From Limnanthes douglasii subsp. nivea (Eukaryota; Streptophyta; Magnoliopsida; Brassicales; Limnanthaceae), in contig JAUPFV010000005.1 of assembly GCA_036936605.1 (NCBI GenBank), positions 61,772,742-61,836,741 on the forward strand: a stretch of DNA of 64,000 nt. Reading direction: 5' to 3'. Position 1 is the stretch's first letter, and every line of letters starts with the position of its first letter. Below are positions 47,951 through 58,485 of the stretch, piece by piece. A model generated the notes under the pieces. The model had not been told where the DNA came from, made no database searches, and saw only the letters and a program-made list of their open reading frames with translations. The translations under genes and the position numbers were made by a program.

Positions 47951-49349
47951 ATTCATGGAGTTATTTCTTAATATTGAGTATAATATTTATGCTTATGTGT
48001 CACTTGTATAACATACGTGTCACGCTCGTAAATATATCATGGTGCACTCATCAATGCAAAACTCTTATATATTAGCATAATATCCAATAATGCACACTCA
48101 TTTTCAAATATGAGAACCCTAAGTCGTTCCAACGCCCAAGTATAATTGATGTTTTAAAAAAATCCATAAAAATAAATGGAATGCAAAATGTTAAATTCGT
48201 CGACGTAATCTCATCAATTTCAAACAATGATATTATATACCTAATATATGCGTAGTATTATACATAATTGGAGCATGTAGAAATGTCATTAGCAGGCTGA
48301 TGAATGTCTGCTCGGAAAAAATATATTTGTGATAACTTAAGATCCATCAAATATCGTCCTATATCATTCAACGCATTTATTTTCTTTTATTTTGTCTGAA
48401 AAATATTGCAACCCTAATTTACCGCATAACTCAAACTTATTTTTTTTACTCGTTGGGTGAAATAAGTTACTAATGATGGTTTATAAATAGATTATATATA
48501 TATATATACATAAGATAATTGTTTTAACATTCCTTTTATTTATATAACATGATGGGACCCAATATATTTTTGAAGAAGTTGTTTTCAGGAGGAGCCTCAT
48601 CTTTGCGGAAAGTGTTATTTCACTACCTAGTTACAAACCTGGATATGCCAACAAGTAGACATATAAGCCAAAGTCAGAGCCTTTATCAGATGATGAACAC
48701 AATGATGCTAAATAAAGTATCAACTATAAATAAATCAATAAGTTCAAGATGAATTTCCCTAATATTTCAAGACTCCATAAACGATACTTTTATCATGTGA
48801 CATACCATGTCTATCACGAGAAGTTAATCATATATAAAACTTATAACGAGTTCACTGATGGATATTGTGTATATTATGTCATATTTTTTAAAAATATATA
48901 TTATTTTGTAAGGGAAAGAATGATCTACAACATTTCAATAAGACAACACTTACAAAAAATAGTAAAATAGGCACCTAACCAGATGTTGAGGTAACCGTAA
49001 ATCATAATATATTCAGGAAAATGTTGGACGATTGCACATATGTGGCTTGAATAGTTTAGTGAAAAAATGACATATATACACCATATATTTATATTTATAT
49101 TAATATTTCGGAAAAAGTCGATCACGCTGAAAGATGTGGTCAATATTATAGATGTATTGACGGTAGGATGAATTATTGACTTTATTCTAAACAACGAGCG
49201 CAAAGTGTGGATGCTATTAACATTTCTAAGCCCATAACGAAACTAAACTTACAAAAACATCTAAAAACGTTATATTTTGTGAATATTTTTTATATATTTA
49301 TTTCACCCTTTTAAATTAATTCAACATGATATTTTTTTATAGGAAATGA
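47951..49349. other. Intergenic DNA, no gene recognised
   Basis: A/T-rich. Short frames at 48549-48970 carry no motif I know. Confidence 0.4.
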
Positions 49350-50054
49350 CACTTTAAGTACATACTCACCAAATATACTGCCAATTATTACCCAAAAAAT
49401 GACCTATCTCATTAAAATAACTCCCATTTAACATTTAATTTTTTTAATACCCTAACTACCCTCAACAAACTATATGAGATTTTTTTTTAAATGCTGATAT
49501 TTTCACTTAATCAGATATTTTAAAATTTGAATTTATAACCAGCCGTCTCTCTCTCATACCCTAACCAAATACCTGTTTTTCAAATAAAAGTAGATTTCTC
49601 AAGGAATTTTATTTCGGTGATCATTCGGGTATACCCCATCTACCACCGTTAGTTAACTCATATTTTTCAAGAAATAGAGGTACTTGCATAACCTGTTTCA
49701 GACCATCAGAATACTATTTATTAGCGTTCACTCATACGTGTATAACCTATTAAGCTATTGACTTGTTTTTTTTTCCTTCTGTTGGCAGCTAGTTTCATCT
49801 CCAATTATTGTTCGGAAGGTGATTTTGAAGCTAAGGTTATCAATATTTATTGTACGAAAAGTATTTGGTTCTTCATTTTTTTCTCCTAAATTGAATTTCT
49901 AACATCGCGATTTCATGTTTTTATGTTGATTTATAAGTTAAAAATAGGTTTACGTGTGTCTATACTTGAGTTTTTATGTATTTTCCTGGTTTGGTTGGCC
50001 TCTAGTGGGCATATTATAGTTTTTTAGGAACATGATGCTATTGTATTTTGAGAA

Positions 50055-50800
50055 GGATGCGAATGTAGTTTTAGGAACAAGATGCGATTTTAGTTTGAGA
50101 AAGATGCAATTGTAGGTTTAGAAACATGATGCAATTGTAGTTTGTAGGAACATAATGCGATTGTAGCTTGATGAGGATGCGTTTTAAGAATAAAGCTTGA
50201 TATTGCGATTTAGATGACAGTATTATCTTTACCAGATAGTCGACTAATTTGTATAATGTCATTGCGATTGTGGGGGGTCTTGGTTTATATGAAGGCACAT
50301 GCAATGCTAGATTAATGTACTTACGGTCATTGTCATTCTAGTCTTTTAAGAATTTGTTAGATATGCCCATAATTGATAACGAATTAGAACACTTTGCTAG
50401 ATTCGGGGACTAACATTGCGATTTTAATGTCATTGTTGGTTTACTAGATTGTGATGATCTTGATTGTTAATGCGATTTATATTCAACATATTGCTAGATT
50501 GGGTATATTATCGCTAATTCGATTGATGACTTACTAGCATTGCTAGATATGATCACGATTGATAATCGTAGATAATAAGTTGCTAAATTGGGGTATAACA
50601 TTGCGATTATACTATAAATGCTTGTTTGCTAGCTTATACTGCCATTGTTTGTTTGCTAGATTGTAGTTGGTAGCATAACACTGCTAGATATGACCATCAA
50701 TAAGACTGTGATTTTATATCTAACACGTTACTAGATTGGGTTTATTTTCAATGAGTCGATATTTAAAGTAACACATTGCTGATTTCTGGTTATCAATCCA
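50055..50800. repeat. Array of short words in MULE subterminal region
   Basis: Two words recur many times at irregular spacing: a GATGCGATTGTAG-like word, close to tandem at 50055-50180, and a TTGCTAGAT(ATG)-like word at 50390-50800. Both return at 52700-53110, 53660-53790 and 55260-55515 within the same element. Confidence 0.65.
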
Positions 50801-50825
50801 ACTTACTGACTCAAGTTTCTACAAT

Positions 50826-52000
50826 GCAGGTTAATATATGTCGAAACTTAAAGTTTTTATTTTTAAATACGGTCACCAAACTGCAGTTGTTTTTCTGTTG
50901 GAGTTTGAAATTTTTCAAAGTCTTCAAGATTACGCTGAAAGACGATGGTGGGAGCTGGTTATAGGTAACTATACTATTAGATACTCTTGTCGTGCTCACA
51001 AGAATTGTTTGTTTAATAATGATACCGATTTTATAGGTTTAGAAATATATCTTGATGTGGAGCGTGTCAAAAGCGTTAGTTTTGTTATAGAAGAAAAACT
51101 AGTTGATAAAGGGTTTACAGTTAAGCATAAACAACCTAGCCTAAGTTTTACAGAAGCCTCTCATAACCAACTAAATTGTAGGGAGAGTAGTATTTTTTTG
51201 CTTAATTCAACACCAAAAAAAGTATCGTACTACAACTAGATTGGCTGATGCTATCACATGTGTAGGTCAGACGTTTGATGAATGTGTTGCATGTCTAAAG
51301 TTATCCTTGTATCGATATGCAGTAGAGAATGGTTTTGCTTTCAAGTACATGCATAATATATGTAATAAGATCACTTCTTATTGTGTGACAAAGATTCAGG
51401 CAGCTGTAAATGGAGACTTTATGCATCAATTGATTCCAACACCGGTTTAATGATGATAAAATGGTTTGTTGATACGCATACATGAAGTCCCATATTCACT
51501 AAACGAAAAACAGACATTTGACATCTGATTTGATTGCAGATGAAATTCATGATTCAATTAGGGCATGCCATTCGGTAATGGCGAAAAGTATACAATCCTT
51601 TATGAAACAAGACTACGATTTATACATCTCTTACTGTCGCTTATGGAATGTTTTAGATAAGACAATGAAGGGAGTATTTAGAAATAGTAATACTTTTTTA
51701 GTTTTCTAAAAGGATATTTCAAACGATGATATTGCGACAAACTATCCTTTGGAATTAGCTGTTGGTAACGTTTCCCGACACTGTTTTATATCATTTGGAG
51801 CGTGTCTTCAAGGTTTTCATTCATGCCGACTATTTTTGTACGTCGAAAGAACCCATTTAACCGGGAAGCATGGTGGTATGTTGCTTTCAGCTATAGCAAA
51901 GGATGTCAACAACGGTTAGTCCCACGTGGTTTCCACATCTTGCTAGATATGTGTACTCGTAATTTGGATTTTAGTATATGCTTGCACATATTGCTAGATA
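50826..52000 (+). pseudogene. MULE transposase relic
   Basis: An N-terminal zone is open at 50838-51239. A MuDR-type DNA-binding domain follows (51241-51450: VGQTFDECVACLKLSLYRYA, matching the VGxxFxxxxxxKxAxxxYA lead). Then comes the pre-catalytic zone LTSDLIADEIHDSIRA and YISYCRLWNVLDKT. The start of the MULE catalytic domain is at 51790-51910: FGACLQGFHSCRLFLYVERT then HLTGKHGGMLLSAIAKD. Normal MULEs have FxDGTHLKGKYGG here, so the first catalytic Asp is Glu and the Gly is Arg. The remaining two thirds of the catalytic domain and the SWIM finger are absent. Several stops are present. Dead, truncated transposase. Confidence 0.85.
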
Positions 52001-52247
52001 TGTGATATTATATATGCAATTTATACAATTAGTAGGATTTATAGTGAGAGGCTATACTCAATGTTACGTCTAATCTAGAAAAATACAATTAATTCTAAAT
52101 GTCTAGTTAATGCTTTTGTAATGATTCAATATCTACCTTTGTCTTGTCAAGTATTAAATTAACCAATAAGAAAATAAACCTTTGTTTAATTACCGACGGA
52201 GGTAGGTAGCATTCATATCGATATTGATGAAACTATAAAATCCTTAG

Positions 52248-52657
52248 TGAAGTTCAGAAGCGGAAATGTTCGTAGGAGAGGATCGGACTAGGGAATATTC
52301 ACGTGAAGTGACAGCAGATAATGAAATTGGTAATTACTAGAAAGTAAAATAGACAAAAGGAATAAATGTAGCAATAATTGACTAAGCATTGGTTCTTTTC
52401 CCAAAAAGGAATGTCCTTTATATAGTAAATGAGGTAGATAGTAAAATTACATAATTACCACCATAAAAGTAGATTTCTCACCCCACTATTTGACTGTTTA
52501 CATACAAGGTCTTAGGGTGTATCATTTGACCCCTCTATATCTTATGTTTGTTTTACTTTGGTCTTTAACCACTAAATATATAGACCTTAGTCTTATTTGT
52601 GGAATAAATTACGTGTTAATCACCTATATTTTCCTTCACTTTTCAGATATTATTTAA
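52248..52657 (-). repeat. Solo LTR related to element 1, nested in MULE
   Basis: About 410 bp aligning with the 5' LTR at 1933-2365 (shared blocks listed there). No gag-pol sequence adjoins it on either side. CCTTAG occurs immediately before (52242-52247) and after (52658-52663), a likely target duplication. A solo LTR left by recombination between two LTRs of a full element. Confidence 0.75.
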
Positions 52658-52699
52658 CCTTAGTCAATAACCCAGTTACCAATGCATTAAGGATCATTA

Positions 52700-53110
52700 T
52701 TTTCGCATATGCGATTTATGCATACCTGAACAAGTGTGAAATGATACGCATGTTGTGATTTACAACATTAATAATGTATGCTAGATTAGTGGACATACTC
52801 CGTGATTTATAACCAAATTTTTCATTGCTAGATATGTCATGCTTATTAATATATAATAATGCTAGATTAGTGTAAATTAATACACCTGCTACGATTTAAA
52901 GTATTATTGTCTCATGCTATATTAGTGGACCGACTAAGTAATTTATAACCCAAACTGACATTGCTAGATATTAACAACTAAGTAATTTTAAATTTTTCTA
53001 GATTAGTGTTAGGTAATACACAAGAAGTGATTTATACTCAATTTTTAATCATCCTAGATTAGTGGGTACTGAGAGTAATTTAAAACCCAATCTTATATCG
53101 GTAGATATGA
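52700..53110. repeat. Short-word array, second block
   Basis: Repeated GCTAGATTAGTG / TTGCTAGATATG and ATGCGATTTAT / GTGATTTATA words, spaced roughly 30-70 bp, between the transposase relic and the Ulp1 gene. Confidence 0.65.
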
Positions 53111-53219
53111 CAACAAATAAAGTCAATAAATTCTTAAGCGCAAAAAAAACCTAACACGCATGACAAAATATATATTAAATTACATACGTATACATTTATT
53201 CAAAAAAGGATAGTCCATA

Positions 53220-54960
53220 TCAATGTATCCACCATCGTCGGTTCGTGTTTGAATCATTGAAGAAATTATTAAATATTTGAGCTATCTTTCTTACCAGCAT
53301 ATCATCGTTGTATCTAAAAGGTACACAACCTGTCTCGATAATGTATTTCGCATACTCGCAAATAAAAACTCCGCAATCGAGGCTCTTATCTGCTTGATGT
53401 GGGATATCTCCCATAGTCTTTATTTTGTATCCATTCTTTACAACAAGTATGCATTTTTTTTTCATGCAGTAGGCCAACTGGTAAAGAATAAAACATCATT
53501 TACCAAGGTTAATGTGTTTTATATGCAGAGATGATTGTGATTCTAGATATTTATATAAGTCTACAATGTAACACATAGGTTACTCTGTTGCTTTTCAAAT
53601 TCAATCTCGCATTTATTAGACATGAAAAAATAAGAAGTTACGACTCGTTACTACTTGATGCAGAAAATTGCTAGATATTCACTTTCCTATTTAATCACCT
53701 TACTTGATAACCACTTTGATATTTATGTTATTACTACCAAACGATTCAATGGGCATAACTTTGCTAGATATGTTCTAACTCACACGATTTATTCCTAATA
53801 AATGGTAGCGAGACACATGCAAATTTTTCAATGCGATTGCAAGTGAAAAATGTCTTAACAAAAGCATGTGCAGTATTCCTTGTCCTATCTGGGGTATGTT
53901 TTCTTATGGGCAACAGTGAGCTATAGCTAATAGCGGTACCACTCTCCATATCAATAACCAACAATGTCCAGTGGTTCACTCCATCCTTGTTAATAGTGTA
54001 CAGAGGAACCAGTGCCATATACGTGTCTGGTCTCATTATCTCAAAGACTTAATCCATAATGTGTGACATATCTCCTTTAATAACCAGCGTTTTCTGCAAG
54101 TATTGTCTTATGAATAACTAAAATAATATAAATTGCACTTACAGTTGCAATTCCAAAAATTTTAATCGCGTTGTATTTGCAACTAAACTCATCATCAAAC
54201 CCTTTGAAAGGTAGTCTTCAATTTTATTCCTAGAGTAGCTTATATATCCAAACGTCGATAATCTATCAATTAAAAATTAGTCTTTTATAACATTTTGATG
54301 AATATATAATTAAACAGTGTGGGTTATGATGATAAGTAAACCGTTTGACTGTCTTATAACTTTATATTACCTTGAAGTCTAGTTCGCCTTCGTACAATAG
54401 TTCCATTGACTCACTCACACTAATGGCAAACCTGTATGAGAACTCCGACATTGGCAAATACCATACTTCTGGATCTTTTTTTATCTTTGTCTTTATTTAT
54501 TTGCAGCACCTTGTTGTATCGTCGTTACTGTACGCTTGGCCAAACTTCGTCGTTGCTGTGGTTCTCCAACTCGTGTCTGAGTAAGTAAGATCCAGTTTGG
54601 AAACTCATAAGCTACCACCTAAAAGATAAACAACTGGATTTACTATATTAATCCCATAATATGACTTTTTCCATGTATAGTAAGATAAACATCCACTTAC
54701 CACTGGCTTGGTCTCCAATAATTCATTGTTAACGGCACCATATGAAACATTGGGATTTAATGGACCTTTCAGGATAAATTCCAAAGTACGTCGCTTTTCA
54801 TTTGATTTTTTCTCAGCCTTGTCACATTCACTATAAAAGGATTGCGTACAGTCTATAAAACTTTCATTTAAGAATGGTATAACAGAACATTCAGTCCCTG
54901 CGTACGTGGCTGCTTCTTGGTGTTCTGATATCTCTCAACCCCCTGTTGGACTTTTTATAC
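53220..54960 (-). pseudogene. Ulp1-type cysteine protease (C48), transposon-borne
   Basis: Exon-like blocks read from the right: 54960-54704 (KRRTLEFILKGPLNPNVSYG, ending before GTAAG); about 54520-54369 (DPEVWYLPMSEFSYRFAISV, ending before GTAATA); 54040-53764 (MRPDTYMALVPLYTI, NHWTLLVIDMESG); and 53477-53220 (MGDIPHQADKSLDCGVFICE). The His-Trp (NHW), Gln (HQAD) and Cys (DCGVF) parts of the C48 active site are there. The triad Asp, usual in Y(V)DSL, appears as Ser (SYSSL). This would be a SUMO-protease-like domain of the KI-MULE kind. Exon limits are estimates. Loss of the Asp and imperfect frames suggest it no longer works. Confidence 0.75.
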
Positions 54961-55700
54961 TGTTCTAGGTTGGTTAAGCTGTTATATCTTCGTGCAAGTT
55001 TGTTGTTCTTCCTGTTGTTGGAGCATTTGAATTACTGTATACACTGGTACTATTTGTGATACTTGTTCAGTATTCAAATATGCTTCCACTTCTTCCGCCA
55101 TTTCATTTGGTATACTTGATCGATGTTGGACTTCCATTCCCGCTACAGGTATTTCATGCAGTACATAACAATTTAAAAGCAGCTGTTATAATGATTCTTT
55201 TAAGAAGAGGCAATATTGTAGCATAGATTCCTTTTTTTCTAAAATTTGTAAGCTTCGATTTATATGTGTTAGACATTGCTAAATTAGAACAAGGACCCTA
55301 CTGCTTACTTCCAACATGGTTGTATAGAATGTGATTGCTGCTATTCAGATATATGCGATTTATTGGTTATAAACACATTGCGATTTGTATATTAAATTAA
55401 CTCATGCTCGATGAGAAGAGTATGCTTACATTGCGAGTTATACTATGCTTTTAAACCAGGATTGCTAGATACCTTATGTCGATGATTGCGAATTATAATA
55501 CATGCATAGTTTACTAGACACAATATTATACTACATAAACAATCCATGCTTAAAACAACCCAACCCATTGTAATCTAAAACATTTATTACTGTATCAAAA
55601 CAATATTTAAAAACAACGACACATCAACATCTTCAATACCATACTAAGAGTTCATAAATATAAAAAACACTTGGACAACATCTACTTAATAATGTTGAAT
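54961..55700. other. Spacer or intron within Ulp1 gene region
   Basis: No clear coding block. Contains further copies of the short words (TTGCTAGATAC, TTGCGATTTGT, GATTGCGAATTAT) at 55260-55515. Confidence 0.45.
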
Positions 55701-56690
55701 CTTAAGGCACTTAAGATCCACTTACATCATCAAGTCCTATTTCCACCATATTTTTTGCTCGAGGTTCCAACTCTTCGACTCCGGGTGCTACATGTTATGC
55801 TCGAGTAGACAATACCACCAATGCTAGGGTTGGGTTTGTGGTGGTTTCGACCTCCCATCTAGTAGGCTCTTCTTTGCCCCATCCCCTCTCTGATGTGTAC
55901 AAGTTTTTTGTACTTGTTGCATGGTTCACGGTATACTCATTTTAGGCGATTTCCATAGAAGTTCCATCCTCTGCACTCTTCTCTTTCTCTGCCTCTATTG
56001 AGAAGATTTGTGTTCAGACACTTCATCGTTTCTTGGTTTATTTGGCATAACATCTCCCGTCTTGTCATGTTCGTCCACAACCAATGTTGTTGTTGTACTA
56101 TCGCCCTCCGACACAACTAATTCATTTTCATCATATTCATTACCTCACACTTCTTGTCCTTGTTCAATTGCCAATCGTTCATCCCTGGTCGTATTATTAA
56201 CAACAACGGTTTCAAGATTTTCAGTTTGTACGATTCCCATATTCCCTGGTTCTACTAAAGTACCTCATGTTGCATTATCTGCCTCCGCCACCACTAGATC
56301 ATTTCCAGTAAGCTCATTAACTACAACTACCTGTTACAGTAGCTTAACTACTCCACCATCTACGACTTCATCATATTCAACGGTTGTTGTAGGAGAAGTT
56401 GTTTGAACTAGTTCCTTGTTCATTTGTTCCTCTAAGGTAGCAACTGCCTCCTTTGCGAAGATGTTTAGTACTACTGATGATGGTGCACTATCGGACTTCC
56501 TGGCCACTACCTCCCGTAACGTAACATCTGTCGTAGGTTCAATCGATACTACATTAGAGGTACATATATTCTTCACCTGCACCCATACTGGTTCATCTCC
56601 GATTATATCTACCTCCAATTCTGCAGGGACAATAAGTGTACTATTTGCCCGCACAATCATCCCACCATTGTTCCCTATAGTATATACCCT
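55700..56690 (-). pseudogene. Probable N-terminal region of transposon-borne Ulp1 gene
   Basis: A 108-codon open frame (56660-56334) and neighbouring readable sequence to about 55700, low in complexity and rich in Thr, Val, Ser, Glu and Asp (TTSPTTTVEYDEVVDGGVVK). Similar acidic, disordered stretches precede the protease domain in KI-MULE proteins, and the strand and position fit, but there is no motif. It could also be non-coding simple sequence. Confidence 0.4.
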
Positions 56691-56819
56691 TTGAGGTATT
56701 TTAGTCCATTTTTATAGATTAAGATATCTTTTGATAATATCCCATTTTTGGGTACTAATTTGGTATTACATACTTGAAAATGTTTTTATGAGATTAATTT
56801 AGAAAAAATCAAAAATAAA

Positions 56820-58050
56820 AACTTATGGGATCTTTCTACCGGATCCTCTCATTCTTGGATTTGGAAGAAAATTCTTCGTATTCGCCAAGTGGCAATTAAC
56901 TTGTACAGGATGGCTATCGGGAATGAAACGAGTACATTCTTCTGGTACGATCCTTGGTTTCTCCCTACCTCTATTGCGGTGCATTACGGTCCCAATATAA
57001 TTGATGACTCCAAACTCGGGAATAACTTCAAAGTCTCGGATTTCACTTTCAATGGTAGATGGAATTGGCTTTCAAATTTCAAATCTGCACGAGCTAGAAG
57101 TATCGCAAACCTCAAGGATATCCGCAGACTCATCCTCTCCCTTCCCCCGACGAACATCTTCGCTAAAGATGCACATTTTTGGATTGCGAAAGTTGGATGT
57201 TCCAAATTTACTATCAAGAACACCTACAACGCCATTCGTACGCCCTCCCCAACCATGGGGTGGGCCGGATTAGTCTGGAATACCTATAACATTCCCCGTC
57301 ACTCCTTTATTCTTTGGCTTGCTGTCCAAAACAAACTTTCCACCAGGGATAAGTTGGTCAGTTGGGGTTACAATACCCCGACTGACTGTGTACTTTGCAA
57401 CTCTGCTATTGAAACCACATATCATATCCTTTTTTTTACTGTAGTTTCACCCAGAGTATTTGGACATATGTCGGTTCCGAATTGGGATTCACTGCAAATC
57501 GCTCTAACTGGCAGTCTTGGGTTATCGAGGCGTCACACTGGTCTAAATCTCGAAACCGTCACATTTGGCGTACTTGTTTCGGCGTGGTAATCTACCACGT
57601 CTGGTAGGAGAGGAATTCAAGAGTTTTTGGTTCCCCTCCGGCCTCTGCCTCCCTGGTTTCTTACCGAATTTTAGCTGATCTTTGGTTCAGATTCCATGAC
57701 ACAAGATTAGATAGCCTTAATAACTGCTTATCTTATACTTATTCTCTACTTATTGCCGGTACTCTTGTCTCTGATTTGGGCTTTTGGACTGCGAACATGC
57801 TGAGGACTTCATTGGAGTTCACATCGGATTGCTTCGTTTTGATCTTGTTTAGTCTCTCTCATGTGTTATGCTATTTTGTTGAGTTACGCTCTTTTGTTAT
57901 TCCGATAGTCGTATTATTAGTTCGGATATTCGTCTATTTGAGTCTTCTGTTTTTCATCTATCAATTGTATTTCCTCGGGGTATGCCCTAGGTACTTGTAC
58001 GAACTCTATTTATTTAACGTTTTTCTTTCCACTAAAAAAAGTGTTTATGA
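56820..58050 (+). pseudogene. L1-type LINE 3' relic (zf-RVT region)
   Basis: An open frame of 233 codons (56889-57590) reads like the region after RT in plant L1 elements: MAIGNETSTFFWYDPW, then NWLSNFKSARARSIANLKDI, DAHFWI, SKFTIKNTYNAI and VWNTYNIPRHSFILWLAVQN. KLSTRDKLVSWGYNTPTDCV follows, with a zf-RVT motif C-V-L-C and H but the last Cys lost. After a frame change the tail reads to the usual 3' part; A-rich sequence near 58033 may be the remnant of the tail. RT and endonuclease are missing (5' truncation). Ends about 430 bp before the start codon of the next gene. Confidence 0.88.
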
Positions 58051-58485
58051 GTAACTCTTTTTTATTAAACTCGATTAATTCTAATAAAAAAGACATCCAT
58101 AATAACAATAATAGATTAACAATAAATTATAAATTTCAAAACAACTTATGAATACGTAGGACAATACCGGTATTAAAAGACGTATGAAGTGTAATACGTT
58201 TCACTTTCAAATACGATACGAAAAAAGTTTTCTTGGTCGACCATGAGTCTATGAGTATACTCCATTTCCAAATTTTTCAAACGGCGCATAACCAATATAA
58301 CCAAACACCGGTGGAATTATAGCAAAGAATCCGTTAGTTAACCTAAGAGAAAGTTTTCATTTCTCTGCACGAGAGCCTTGTCTTCCTTATCTTCCTTCAC
58401 TTCAATCACCCAAAACCCAAAACCCTCTCTCTCGCAAGAGAACCCGTTGGTTAACCTCTTCTTCGTTTCATCTTCATCTTGGTTT
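58051..58485 (+). promoter_or_regulatory. Promoter and 5' UTR of the W2-domain gene
   Basis: The only upstream space between the L1 relic and the start codon. From 58340 on it is C/T-rich with CCCTCTCTCTCGCAAGAG near 58421, typical of plant 5' UTRs. No clear TATA box. Confidence 0.45.

Larger units (their letters stand above)
49350..56782. mobile_element. Mutator-like element carrying a Ulp1-type protease (KI-MULE type)
   Basis: The ends look like long, diverged terminal inverted repeats: from the left CACTTTAAGTACATACTCAC then CAAAT...TATTACCCAAAAAATG; from the right on the other strand CATTTTCAAGTATGTAATAC then CAAATTAGTACCCAAAAATG. Inside are a MULE transposase relic (+) and, pointing toward it, a C48 Ulp1-type protease gene (-). 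MULEs with captured Ulp1 genes are known in plants as KI-MULEs (Kaonashi). A solo LTR is nested at 52248-52657. A 9-bp target duplication could not be confirmed, so the exact ends are tentative. Confidence 0.65.

Noticed and set aside
43946..47955. Target duplication around the three-LTR array
   Set aside because: The five bases before LTR 1 and after LTR 3 do not match.
49341..56791. Target-site duplication of the Mutator element
   Set aside because: AGGAAATGA on the left and TTTTTATGA on the right agree poorly, so I do not claim a duplication.
56889..57590. 233-codon open frame as a host gene
   Set aside because: It reads as the post-RT zinc-binding region of an L1 element.
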